From contig BFEA01000035.1 of assembly GCA_003427395.1 (NCBI GenBank), positions 3,078,330-3,142,329 on the forward strand: 64,000 bases of DNA, in the 5' to 3' direction. Of the stretch, positions 1 through 9,756 are shown one piece after another. The stretch's first letter is position 1, and every line of letters begins with the position of its first letter. A program made the position numbers and the translations under genes. This DNA is from Chara braunii. Taxonomy: Eukaryota > Streptophyta > Charophyceae > Charales > Characeae. The notes beneath the pieces were generated by a model, which was given only the letters and a program-made list of their open reading frames with translations, searched no databases and was not told the origin of the DNA.

Positions 1-235
1 GTCTAACCCCCATCTCCTTCGTCTGTGTATGGTTGGGGCTGGCGCAGTCTTCCTGTGTGAAGCGCCAGACCCCTTCACACCATGGAATGATGATGATGAT
101 GTATGTTTGGGGCTGCATTGCAATATTGATTGTTCAGATCATTGGTATCTAAGTCTTCCGCTGTGCTATCTTATACTTTGTATTGAAAGGTCGGTTCTTG
201 TTCTGGTCTGCACCTATACGGTATGCAACACCATA

Positions 236-433
236 TCAATCAATCAATCAATGAATCAAGATAGGCCAGATCAATCAGTCAATCAAGATAGGCCAAATGA
301 ATGAATGAATGAATGAATCAATCAATCAATCAATCAAGCAATCAATCAGCCAATCGATCTACCAATCAATCAAGATCGACCGATAGATTGATTGGCTGAT
401 TGGTTGGTTGGTTGATTGATTGATTGATTGAGA
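236..433. repeat. AATC/GATT tetranucleotide array with inverted halves
   Basis: The left part is (ATCA)n/(ATGA)n and the right part is (GATT)n/(GGTT)n, so the two halves are complementary. The segments around 340-360 and 385-410 pair well across a short spacer (AATCAGCCAATC against GATTGGCTGATT). This is a microsatellite that folds back on itself, upstream of the recognised ATG1 exons and probably intronic. Confidence 0.8.
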
Positions 434-521
434 AAATAAAAGAGAGGGAAGCGAAACAAAAGAAAAATGAAAGAAATCAACAAGAGTGGGCGCTTACACA
501 TGGGATGAACACCCTGTATAG

Positions 522-562
522 CTGAAATCAGCCTAAAACTTCCTTTTTTAGGCTGATTTCAG
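522..562. repeat. Perfect 17-bp stem hairpin
   Basis: CTGAAATCAGCCTAAAA at 522-538 is followed after 7 bases by its exact reverse complement at 546-562. A third, partial copy of the right arm lies at about 575-590. It may be a small fold-back element or a slippage product. No transcript evidence. Confidence 0.7.
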
Positions 563-924
563 GAACTTCGTTTTTCAGTCTGATTTCAGGTATTTGGGGT
601 GTGTGGACACTAACAAACACCCTGCCGCCCCCCCTCCCCACACAAAAAAAGGTGCGGCACCCCAAGTTAAAGTACCGTACGACTTCAAATATGGACGGCT
701 GTATGTGTATCGGGGGGCTGTACGAGAAACAACGCAGCTGCGTTTAAGAAAGTGAAGTTGTGTTAGCCCTTTTCATGTATTCCCAGAAATCATAACCTTT
801 TTATGTTAAGGTGCTTCCAGCAGCACTGTCATTCTAACAGGCCCTAGGAAACTCTTGAATCACAACACACCCTCATTTTGGCTGTACCTCACCGGAAATA
901 TAGCTTGTATGCATTCATTATCAG

Positions 925-1000
925 GGTGCATTATGTTCGGGGGAACACAGTATCAGCCTCCAGGGAAGCTTAGGAACCCCAGGAGAACCTCATCGGCCTG
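925..1000 (+). CDS. Possible preceding ATG1 exon (weak)
   Basis: After TATCAG at 919-924 an open frame reads GALCSGEHSISLQGSLGTPG and runs to a stop at 1012. Ending it at 1000 before GTGCCA would give phase 1 and join correctly to exon 1080-1547, leaving a 79-base intron. The donor is weak and the segment lies in the poorly conserved linker of ATG1, so homology cannot decide. Treat as a hypothesis only. Confidence 0.22.
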
Positions 1001-1079
1001 GTGCCAGCGAGTAGAGAACTGCACTCAGGTTGACCCTCAGTTTTCTTCCCCATGTTCACTGTGCTTGTTTGATTTGAAG

Positions 1080-1547
1080 ACCATGAGGATGGCACTTGCG
1101 CTGATTCTCAATCTCGCATGCAGTGTGAATGGAGCTTGACTAGCCTGTCTGAGAAAAGAGTGGTTGCCGTGTTGGATGGCTATGTTTGCGTGCAGTGGGA
1201 TGCGGGCCAGCAGCTTGATGCTTTGGCACTCCAGCTTCTGTGTTTAGCCATTTGGAGAGAAGCTCTATCTGTCTGCCATAAGTGGGCTGCTTCAACCAGT
1301 GATGGAGAAAACTTTCCTTTCTTGTGTGATGGGTGCTACTTCAGCGGGGGTAGTGCTGCCATGAGCACAAGTCCTGCTAGCCACAACTCACGGTCAGTAC
1401 ATCAGGGTGGTGGAGGCCAAATGTGCAGTGGTGATGACGAGTCTGTCGGATCTGCAGTGGTCGCAGCAGCCTGTTCGGCAGTTGAGAAAGATTTCCTTGC
1501 AGCAGTTGAAAAAGCCGAGGAATTTGCGCAGCACCTTGAAGTCGATG
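1080..1547 (+). CDS. ATG1: ATG1 exon A (C-terminal helical region)
   Basis: Reading is open from an in-frame stop at 1070-1072. A pyrimidine-rich stretch ends in AAG at 1077-1079, so the exon most likely starts at 1080 and completes a codon begun in the previous exon (two bases contributed). It encodes about 155 residues: HEDGTCADSQS, then the helix with WDAGQQLDALALQLLCLA, a low-conservation Ser/Gly-rich linker, and AVEKDFLAAVEKAEEFAQHL. It ends one base into a codon before GTAAGT at 1548. The ORF can be read about 40 bases past the donor, which is why a simple ORF call ends at 1588. Confidence 0.82.
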
Positions 1548-4500
1548 GTAAGTTCCTTATGGCCAAATTCCAAATTGTGCACAACTAGAACTAGTGATCA
1601 CAGGTTAGGAGTTTTCTTCAATGGTGAAGCGCATTTACTGGAATATACGAAGGAAGAAGAAATTCCCTGCAGAGTTGCCGTCGAGTACTGTTACTGAGCA
1701 CGCTCAGCAGCTCTGTGTACATGCCAGTGCTTATGCCTGTATATGTTGGACTTCTGTGGGATCCTCGTTGGGCTGCATCCTCTAATTACCTTGTAAGTTC
1801 ATAAACATTACTCGAATGAAATGAATACTACCGGTCGAGGCACAAATCAAGTGGCACAGACTCCCCACCCAGTCTGTTGTGACATATAAATGAGTCCCGT
1901 TGCTGTCCATAGAGTAAATCAAGCAAGTTGCCTTGGTTTCATCCCTACGGCTGCTTTTTCTGCCTTGAGTACATTACAGAAGATTGCTTTGGTTTTGAGA
2001 GATTGGTCATCAAAAGCTCCGTAAACAAAAAAAACTCGAGAAAAAAAGAATTCATAATGGGTCAACTCCACTACAGCAGTTTGCGGCTATTATTATTACA
2101 TAATAACCTGTTCGAAGTTCTATCAGCGTGTTCCCATTCTCTAATGTGTCCCGCACTTCCATAATCCATCTTGATACCTCAGTGCATTCAACCTTCAAAA
2201 ATAGAACAGGTGCAATGAACCCAGATCGTGAAGACAGTCGTCGACAATGCAAGTCGGGATGAATGTCAACCAGCTGATGATTACCAATAGTCAAAGTTGT
2301 ATCCAGACAGAATGAGATGAGATAATCATACACAGACGAAGAGAGAGGAGGGAGATTAGACAAAGGAGAGGAAATGAATACAAGGCCCACTCCTGCTTCG
2401 GGCTCCCTCCTCTATCACCACCTCAATAATCAATAGTCTGAACGAGTATCTGAAATAACCTCAATGTGCCACGCGGCACGTCTAATCAGTCCCTCATCAG
2501 CGCTGGAGAAATGTCGACAGGAAGACCATCAGGTACGTATCCACGATCTCTCCACAGTCCCGATCTCCTCCCGAATGACGATTATCAGAACAGCAATACA
2601 AGTCCCGTAGCCTCGCCTCGTCAGCCACAGTAGAACAGTGGCAGCAGCCACGTCATCCAATAATACACGTGGCAGCGGCCACATCAGCGACAGCGCATGG
2701 CAGCTGCCACGTCAGCATGCCAAGAAGACAGGTGCAAGCCAGCCACCATGCCGGACCAGCAGCACCTCGCCGAATCACAAATGCCAGCGTCGCAGCGTCA
2801 AGCCAGCGTCGCAGCGTCAAGCCAGCGTTGAAGTCAACGCGTGAAAACAGCATCAACGCAAGACAGAATGAATGTCAAAGCCAGGAAAGTCAGCGCTTAT
2901 GTAGCGTTGACTCGGGGTCTGGACCCCGGATGCTACCACCATCAGCCGTCCAGACCTTGATGCAAGTAAGGCCCGGATTGGTCTGAAACCGATTTCCCTC
3001 CGGCCCGGATGCTTGTCTGGGTATCTGCGCACAACAAGTGAGTGTATCCAACCAAGGGCCTGGGTGCGGTACCTTTGACTCTACAGTTGACTTTGACCTT
3101 TGAATTTCCTGTGTGCAGCGTTTGATCACACAGCCGACGTGACAGACTCAGGCCAGGGCGTGTCTTGGTCACACAGCCCAGCGCAGACCAACTCAGGTCT
3201 GCGTTGCCTGGGGCTGAGTTCTGGGGCCCAGGCTACTTCTGAACAGGGTTACTGCATTCCTGCCGGGCCATTTTCGAGGTCCACCGCAGAAATATTTAAG
3301 ACTTTAACCCTCGTTCATAAGCAGCGACAATATCAGGAGCAGTTTCAATTAGTTCTCGTTTACTAAACCATCTGTCCTCAGATGGTGCCTGAGACTTAAA
3401 ACGTACCTTGAACTGCTTCTGATGTCGTCCACGTCCTCCCGTAGAGAATTAACCATGCTCTTCTTCTTCTTCTTCTTCTTCTTCTTCGGCTTCTTCTTCT
3501 TCGGCTTCTTCTTCTTCTTCTTCTTCTTCTTCTTCTTCTTCTTCGGCGGCGGCGGCTTCTTCTTCTTCTTCTTCTTCGGCTTCTTCTTCGACTTCTTCTT
3601 CTTCTTCGACTTCTTCTTCTTCGGCTTCTTCTTCGACGTCTTTGACTTCTTCTTCTTCTTCGGCGGCTTCTTCGGCTTCTTCTTCTTTTTCGGCTTCTTC
3701 TTCTTCTGCTTCTTCTTCTTCTTCTTCTTCTTCTTCTTCTTCTTCTTCTTCATCTTCTTCTTCGTCATCGTCGTCGTCGTCGTCGTCGGCTGCTTCTTCG
3801 TCGACTTCTTCTTCGTCGGTTTTTCTTCTTCTTCTTCTTCGGCTTCTTCTTCGTCGGTTTCTTCTTCTTCTTCTTCTTTGCCGGCGTTGGCTTCTTCGTC
3901 GGCTTCTTCTTCTTCGTCGGCTTCTTCTTCTTCGCCGGCTTCGGCGTCTTCGGCGGAGGCATCCACTCGTCGGTGTCGGCGCCGGCGGCGGCTTCTTCGG
4001 CTTCGTCGGCGGCGGCGTCAACTTCGGCGGTGTCGGCGTCTTCGTCGGTGTCGTCGGCTTCGTCGTCGGTGGGTTCTTCGTCGTCGTCGGCGGCTTCTTC
4101 GACGTCGTCGTCGGCTTCTTCGTCGGCGTCATCGTCGGCTTCTTTGTCGGCGGCTTCGGCTTCTTCACCGACGTCGTCGGCGTCCGCGTCGGCGTCGTCA
4201 GCATCTTCGGCGGCGGCGTCGGCGCCGTCATCGTCGGCGGCGGCTTCTTCGTCGTCGGTGGCGGCGTCGTGTGCATCGTCATCGTCGTGTGCGTCGTCAT
4301 CGTCGTTGGCGTTGTCGCCATCCACGTCGTCGTCTGCGTCTTCTTCGTTGGCGTCCACGTCGGCGGCGGCGTCGTGTGGGTCGTCATCGTCGTCGTCGTT
4401 GCCGCGGTCCGCGTCGTCGTCCGCTTCTACTTCGTCGTCATCCACTTCTTCGTCGTCGACCGGCGGCGTCGGCTTCTTCGCCGGCGTCGTCGGCGTCAGC

Positions 4501-7500
4501 GTCGTCAGCGTTGTCAGCGTCGGCGTCGGCGTCGACGTCAGCGGCGCTGTCGTCGGCGGCGGCGTCGTTTGCGTCGGCGGCGGCGGCGTCGTGTGTGTCG
4601 TCATCATCGTCGTCGTTGTTGCCGTCCGCGTCGTCGTCCCCGTCTTCTTCGTCGCCGTCGTTGGCGTCCACCTTGTCGTCGGCGTCGTGTGCGTCGTTAT
4701 CGTCGTCGCTGCCGTCCACATCGTCGTCCGCGTCGTCATCGTCGTCGTCATCCGCTTCTTCTTCTTCGGCGTCCACTTCTTTGTCGTCGTCCGCTTCTTC
4801 GTCGTCGTCCGCTTCGTCGTCGTCCGCTTCGCCATCGTCCGCTTCGCCATCGTCCGCTTCGTCGTCGTCCGCTTCGTCGTCGTCCGCTTCGTCGTCGTCC
4901 GCTTCGTCGTCGTTGGCTTCCTCTTCCTCCTCGTCGACGTTGGCTTCCTCTTCCTCCTCGTCGACGTTGGCTTCCTCTTCTTCTTCCTCGTCGCCGTTGG
5001 CTTTCTCTTCGTCTTCGCCGGCTTCCTCTTCCTCGTCGTTGTCGGCTTCCTCTTCCTCTTCCTTGTCGTCGTCGGCGGCTTCCTCTTCTTCTTCGTCGTC
5101 GCCGTCCTCTTCTTCATTGCCGTTCCTCCTCTTCCCCGTCGTCCTCGTCGTCGTCCGCTTCTTTGTCCTCCGCTTGTTCATCGTCCACTTCTTCGTCGTC
5201 CGCTTCTTCTTCTTCTTCGTTGTCCGCTTCTTAGTCGTCGTCGGCGGCCCTCTTCCTCTTCCTCGTCATCGTCGCCTTCCTCTTCCTCCTCCTCGTCATC
5301 GTCGTCTTCCTCTTCCTCGTTGTCCCTCCTCCTCTTCCTCGTCCTCGTTTTTGTCGTCCTCGTCGTCCTCGTCGTCCTCGTCGTCCTCGTCGTCCTCGTT
5401 ATCCTCGCCGTCCTCGGCGTCCTCGGCGTCCTCCTCGTTGTCGTCATCCTCGTCGTCGTCGTCCTCGTCGTCGTCGTCCTCGTCGTCGTCGTCCGCTTCT
5501 TCGTCGTCGGCTTCTTCTTCTTTGTTGGCCGCTTCTTCTTCGTCGTCCGCTTCTTCTTCTTCGTCGGCTTCCTCTTCCTCTTCCTTCTCGTCGCCGTCGT
5601 CGTCTTCTTCGTCTTCTTCCTCTTCGTCGTCATCTTCCTCTTCCTCGTCGTCCCTCCTCCTCTTCCTCATCCTTGTCCTCGTTGTCATCGTCCTCCTCCT
5701 CATCCTCACCGTCCTCGTCGTCGTCCTCGTCGTCGTCGTCGTCGTCTTCCTTGTCGTCGTCTTCCTCCTCGTCGTCGTCGTCGTCGTCTTCCTCTTCCTC
5801 CTCGTCGTCGTCGTCGTCCTCCTCCTCTTCCTCCTCGTCCTCGTCGTCGTCGTCGTCATCGTCGTCTTCCTCTTCCTTTTCTTCCCTCCTCCTCCTCTTC
5901 TTCTTCCTCTTCCTCGTCGTCGTCGTCGTCTTCTTCTTCTTCGTCGTCGTCATCGTCGTCTTCCTCTTCCTTTTCTTCCCTCCTCCTCCTCCTCTTCTTC
6001 TTCCTCTTCCTCATCGTCGTCGTCGTCTTTCTCTTCGTCGTCGTCGTCGTGTCCTCTTCCTCTTCTTCTTCGTCGTCGTCCTCTTCCTCTTCGTTGTCGT
6101 CGTCGTCGTCGTCGTCGTCGTCGTCTTCCTCGTCGTCTTCCTCGTCGTCATCGTCTTCCTCTTCTTCCCTCCTCCTCGTCCTCATCTTCCTCTTCCTGCT
6201 CTTCCTCTTCCTCTTCCTCTTCCTTCTTTTCTGGTGGTGGTTGGGGGGGGGTGTCCGGTTCGGGGGGAGGGGGAGGTTGGATGGGTTATTGTCGAGGAAG
6301 GAGAAAGTGAAGACAAATCCGATGAAGACTATGGCTGCCTATGGGACAGATGGAGGCAGAAGAAGGAACTAAAACGAAGTCCATGGATGCCTTCAAGAAG
6401 AACTAGGAAAAAAAAGGGGGGGAGGAGGAGGAGGAGGAGGACGGAGGAAGAGGACGGGAAGAAGGAAGAGGAGGAGGAGGGAGGAGGAGGAGGAGAAAAA
6501 AAAGGAACAGGAGGAGGGAGGAGGAGGAGAAGAAAAAGGAAGGAGGAGCAGAGGAAAAAGGAAGAGGAGGAGGAGGCGGGAGGAGGAGGAAGAGGAAGAG
6601 GGGGAGGTTGGATGGGTTATTGTCGAGGAAGGAGGAAGAGGAAGAGGGGGAGGTTGGGGGGGGGGGTCCGGTTCGGGGGGAGGGGGAGGTTGGATGGGTT
6701 ATTGTCGAGGAAGGAGAAGGTGAAGACAAATCTGATGAAGACTATGGCTGCCTATGGGACAGATGGGGGCAGAAGAAGGAACTAAAACGAAGTCCATGGC
6801 TGCCTTCAAGAAGAACTAGGAAAAAAAAAGGGGGCGGATGAGGAGGAGGAGGACGGACGAAGAGGACGGGAAGAAGGAAGAGGAGGAGGAGGGAGGAGGA
6901 GGAGGAGAAGAAAAAGGAAGAGGAGGAGGAGCAGAGGAAGAAGGAAGAGGAGGAGGGAGGAGGAGGAAGAGGAAGAGGAGGGGGAAGAAGAAGAAAAAGA
7001 ATAAGGAAGAGGAGGAAGAAAGAGGAGGAGGAGGAGGAAGAAAGAGGAGGGAGGAAGAGGAAGAAGAAGAAGAAGAAGGAAGAGGAGGAGGAGGGAGGAA
7101 GAGGAAGAAGAAGAAGAAGAAGAAGAAGAAGAAGAAGAAGAAGGAAGACGAGGGAGGAAGAGGAAGAAAAGGAGAAGAAGGAAGAGTAGTAGTTCAAGCA
7201 AGCTAACTTAGGCAGGGGTGAGGGGCGGCACATATTTCCCTAGGGATTTAATCAATGGCGTCCACTCGGGCCTCTCAAACCATAATGCCGTCCACGCGAG
7301 CCTCTCAAACCATAATGGGGAGGAGTGTGCATGTCCTTAAGGTCTTCATTATTGACTTGCCGAGGAAGAGCAACCGGAGGAAGAAAGAGGAGGAGGAGGA
7401 AGAAAGAGGCGGAGGGAGGAAGAGGAAGAAGAAGAAGAAGAAGGAAGAGGAGGAGGGAGGAAGAGGAAGAAGAAGAAGAAGAAGAAGAAGAAGAAGAAGA

Positions 7501-8798
7501 AGAAGAAGAAGAAGAAGAAGGAAGAGGAGGAGGAGGGAGGAAGAGGAAGAAGAAGAAGGAGAAGAAGGAAGAGTAGTAGTTCAAGCAAGCTAACTTAGGC
7601 AGGGGTGAGGGGCGGCACATCTTTCCCTAGGGAAGTAATCAGTGCCGTCCCTCGGGCCTCTCAAACCATAATGCCGTCCACTCGAGCCTCTCAAACCATA
7701 ATGGGGAGGAGTGTGCGTGTCCTTAAGGTCTTCATTATTGACTTGCTGGGGAAGAGCAACCGGACTGTCATTCACCAGAATGGTAGGAGCCAGAACCGAG
7801 AGGTTCTGTTTTTTTTTTTTTTTTTTTTTTTTTTCGAGGACAGGTGTCGGACGGGTTTCATGTTCTCACTGCCAGATGTCAAGAACGATGGCGGTGCTCT
7901 GACAACTATATGCAAGAGCTAACGTCTTCACCCGGTAGAACGCCAGGTCATTATTGCTGTACCTAGACTGGAAGTTGCCCCAAATACAGCCAGAATGACC
8001 GGGTGTTGTAGTATTCGGGTGAAGGCGGTAGACCGGGTGCAAATTGAAAGAGACTGTTAACATGGAAGGTCATATGCCACATACAAACTCTTGATGGGGA
8101 GTTGTTGAAGAGTTAGAGTGACCATAGCTGGACATGAAGATTGTCAAAAGTCAGTCAAGCACTTGTCTTGCTCAAAGTGGGAGATAAGAGATATGCCTGT
8201 CCCAGCTTGTTGTAATTGCGCCGTCTTGGTGTCTCCTTGAGCATGCGTGGTGATGACGAGTGTGTTATGCATTTGAGAACTCCCTTGTTAGCCTCTAACA
8301 GATTTATAAATGTCCCTGATACTTGGATTCTCTTTTGTGTAGGGGATACAGAGATGCCTGATGCAATAGAGCTGGTGTTCCAGTCAGCACTTGCTATCGG
8401 AAGGGCTGGTGCGGTATGTATGAAACTTGTGATCTGTGCATCGGCTGACATGAATCTGGTCTTGTGTGCCTGGACTGCAGCATTCAAACAGGGTCACATT
8501 CACACTCTGGTACAGACACCACCTCTCGCTGCATTTCGGAAGTCCAACCTACAACCATACAATGGAACCTGTGGACATCCTCAATCACCATGCTCTTTCG
8601 AACCAACTGTTATGATCCTACCCACCTTCGTAATGCCGAAAAGTGAAAATGCAAGACTTGCTGAAACTCGAGACAAGAAGTGGAGAGAGAGAGAGAGAGG
8701 AAAGAGCGGAAGAAGAAGAATAACACTGGTGTGAATAAACGTCTTCTCCCAGAATCTCCCTCACTTCTTCCTTCTCTCGTCTTTTTCTCTCTTACTCA

Positions 8799-8830
<32 letters not shown>

Positions 8831-9756
8831 GAGCGGAAGAAGAAGAATTACACTAGTGTGAATCAATGTTTCTCCCTCACTTCTTCCTTCTCTCATCTTT
8901 TTCTCTCTTTTCACCTCCACTTGTAATCAATTAAATACAACTGAATGAATGAACAGGAACCATGTCCAAATAATCCCCTTATTGCCAGGACTCAAGCAGC
9001 CCTCCTTTCGGCCATAACCTTACTTTGTGGATGTTGAAAGTGCAATACCTCTACTATCCTCTCCCATCTCTTTGCACCATAGCCATATTCTGGAACCTGG
9101 ACAGCGGTTCGTCTGGATGCAGAACCAACCAAGGAAGGGAAGATGAAGGTTAACACTAGCCATAGGCGAATCTCTCATGTCGGTTCCTCTCTCACTGCCC
9201 TTGCTCAACCTCTTCACCCCTCTCTCACCCTTCTCCATAGCCTGGATGGGGCTTTTTTGGTTGGGGATCATGCGAATCGTTTGTCCTCCGTGTTCTTTCT
9301 TTGCGTCTGAGATCATCCCAATGATCTTTTTACAGTTGAACTTCTGACTGGTGTTGCCGAGGAGCAGGGTGCCAATCGGCCTAAGATGATCACTTCAAAT
9401 TTTTTGTCATGTATCAGTGATTCACAAATTGTACTATTTTTGCATTGTAACATCAGTTTTTGCGTATGTTGTTCCCCACTGCGTTTATCCCATGGCAGGT
9501 GGAAGAGCTGATGGGCTTTGTGAGTAATGCGGCCGTTGCCTACGCAAAAGCAGCTGCTCTTTTCTACTTTATCCTTGTAGAGGCTCCGGCGCTGTCGCTA
9601 AATCCACCTCTTGTACTTACTAAAATGGACAGGCAACGCCTGCGCCGGTATTCCGAAGCAGTGAACATGCGGCAGAGTCTATGTAGCTCTGAAAGACTTG
9701 GGCAACAGCGATCGCAGAGAGGATTCAGTGCCATGTGGGCACATGTGCAGCTGTGA
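1080..9756 (+). CDS. ATG1: ATG1/ULK-type autophagy kinase, C-terminal part (three exons, 5' end outside window)
   Basis: ATG1 is the serine/threonine kinase that starts autophagosome formation; its C-terminal helical (MIT-like) region binds ATG13. The window holds only this C-terminal region, as join(1080-1547, 8343-8413, 9499-9756). The three pieces join in phase at canonical sites: donors GTAAGT at 1548 and GTATGT at 8414, acceptors TAG before 8343 and CAG before 9499. Reading across the joins gives the conserved plant ATG1 order: a helix with LALQLLCLAIWREAL, then AVEKAEEFAQ, then EMPDAIELVFQSALAIGRAG joined to AVEELMG, and finally YFILVEAPALSLNPP before the end. A TGA stop ends it at 9756. 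The kinase domain must lie to the left of the window. The first intron is 6795 bp and is filled with an extreme microsatellite, which could affect expression. Identification is from family memory of plant ATG1 C-termini; the exon phases are seen directly. Confidence 0.85.
2450..3455. other. Intronic segment, possible solo LTR or other element (unproven)
   Basis: This kilobase has GCAGCGTC-rich short repeats at about 2780-2835, a cluster of GGCAGC palindromes and, near 3290, an AATATTTAAG box followed by ordinary sequence. These would fit an LTR promoter, but no second copy and no clear TG..CA ends were found in the window. I see no coding sequence. Confidence 0.2.
2638..2716. repeat. Cluster of three small palindromes (GTGGCAGCNGCCAC type)
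   Basis: GTGGCAGCAGCCAC, GTGGCAGCGGCCAC and ATGGCAGCTGCCAC occur within 79 bases, each a near-perfect palindrome flanked by ACGTCA or ACGTGG. ACGT cores are bZIP-type binding sites in plants, but inside an intron their role is unknown. Confidence 0.55.
3459..6235. repeat. Giant trinucleotide polypyrimidine tract (TTC/TCG/TCC)
   Basis: About 2.8 kb on the + strand is built almost only of TTC, GTC/TCG, CTC and TCC steps. Sub-blocks differ: mostly TTC to about 3960; TCG/GTC-rich from 3960 to about 4915; a 15-base higher-order unit (GTCGTCGTCCGCTTC and variants) repeated about eight times at 4795-4915; a roughly 27-33 base unit containing GTTGGCTTCCTC at 4912-5000; then mixed TCC/TTC/TCG to 6235. 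The triplet register is kept over long distances, so all frames stay open. Parts are nearly pure purine/pyrimidine and could form triplex DNA. Confidence 0.95.
6253..6838. repeat. 413-bp direct duplication inside the intron tract
   Basis: The segment starting GTCCGGTTCGGGGGGAGG at 6253 recurs at 6666 with the same order of features: a G-rich block, then GACTATGGCTGCCTATGGG, then GAACTAGG and the start of a GGA tract. The copies are nearly identical over about 170 bases. A third, partial copy of the G-rich GGTTGGATGGG motif lies near 6605. Confidence 0.85.
6418..7183. repeat. Polypurine GGA/GAA tract
   Basis: On the + strand this is almost only A and G in GGA, GAA and GAAGAG steps, interrupted by the second copy of the 413-bp unit. 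It has the opposite strand bias from the 3459-6235 tract, so the two can pair with each other in DNA or in the ATG1 pre-mRNA. Confidence 0.92.
7184..7766. repeat. 387-bp direct duplication including polypurine tract
   Basis: GAGTAGTAGTTCAAGCAAGC at 7184 recurs at 7571 and each copy continues about 190 bases through GCGGCACAT, two small tandem copies of CCTCTCAAACCATAAT and ATTGACTTGC. The first copy is followed by another GGA/GAA tract (7376-7570). Confidence 0.88.
7809..7834. repeat. Poly(T) run
   Basis: A 26-base uninterrupted T run (a poly(A) tail on the other strand). It may mark the 3' end of an inserted minus-strand retroposed sequence, but no body was recognised. Confidence 0.7.
8343..8413 (+). 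CDS. ATG1: ATG1 exon B
   Basis: This 71-base exon begins after TTTTGTGTAG and ends before GTATGT. Its first two bases complete the Gly codon opened by the last base of exon A. It encodes GDTEMPDAIELVFQSALAIG followed by RAGA, which is the most conserved block of the ATG1 C-terminal region. It is too short to stand out in an ORF list; the identification rests on the motif and on matching phases at both ends. Confidence 0.85.
8682..8926. repeat. 127-bp tandem duplication with GA microsatellites
   Basis: Each unit has a (GA)n run, then GGAAAGAGCGGAAGAAGAAG, an ACACT..GTGTGAAT segment and a CT-rich tail. The shared AAAGAGCGGA lies at 8701 and 8828. It lies in the second recognised ATG1 intron. 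Confidence 0.85.
9499..9756 (+). CDS. ATG1: ATG1 terminal exon
   Basis: The exon starts after CATGGCAG and continues in phase 0 with VEELMGFVSNAAVAYAKAAA, then FYFILVEAPALSLNPPLVLT and a basic C-terminus (DRQRLRRYSEAVNMRQS), ending in TGA at 9754-9756. The NPP-containing segment and the helix after it are typical of plant ATG1 C-termini. No clear polyadenylation signal was identified immediately downstream. Confidence 0.85.
   Translation: MEELMGFVSNAAVAYAKAAALFYFILVEAPALSLNPPLVLTKMDRQRLRRYSEAVNMRQSLCSSERLGQQRSQRGFSAMWAHVQL

Larger units (their letters stand above)
1548..8342 (+). other. Large ATG1 intron filled with simple repeats
   Basis: The 6795-bp intron runs from GTAAGT to TGTAG. It contains anonymous sequence to about 3450, the giant polypyrimidine tract (3459-6235), polypurine tracts (6418-7183 and 7376-7570), two pairs of duplicated non-repetitive segments, a poly(T) run at 7809-7834 and about 500 bases of ordinary sequence before exon B. 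The ORFs inside it are low-complexity shadows, not genes. Confidence 0.8.

Noticed and set aside
3422-6372. Very long open frames (up to 962 codons on +, several on -) rich in Ser, Arg, Phe, Val, Glu, Lys or Thr
   Set aside because: They exist in all frames because the triplet microsatellite keeps register and lacks stop codons; composition is pure repeat and the region is intronic.
6403-7593. Glu/Arg-, Ser/Leu- and Pro-rich ORFs on both strands
   Set aside because: Shadows of GGA/GAA polypurine tracts; no non-repeat protein sequence.
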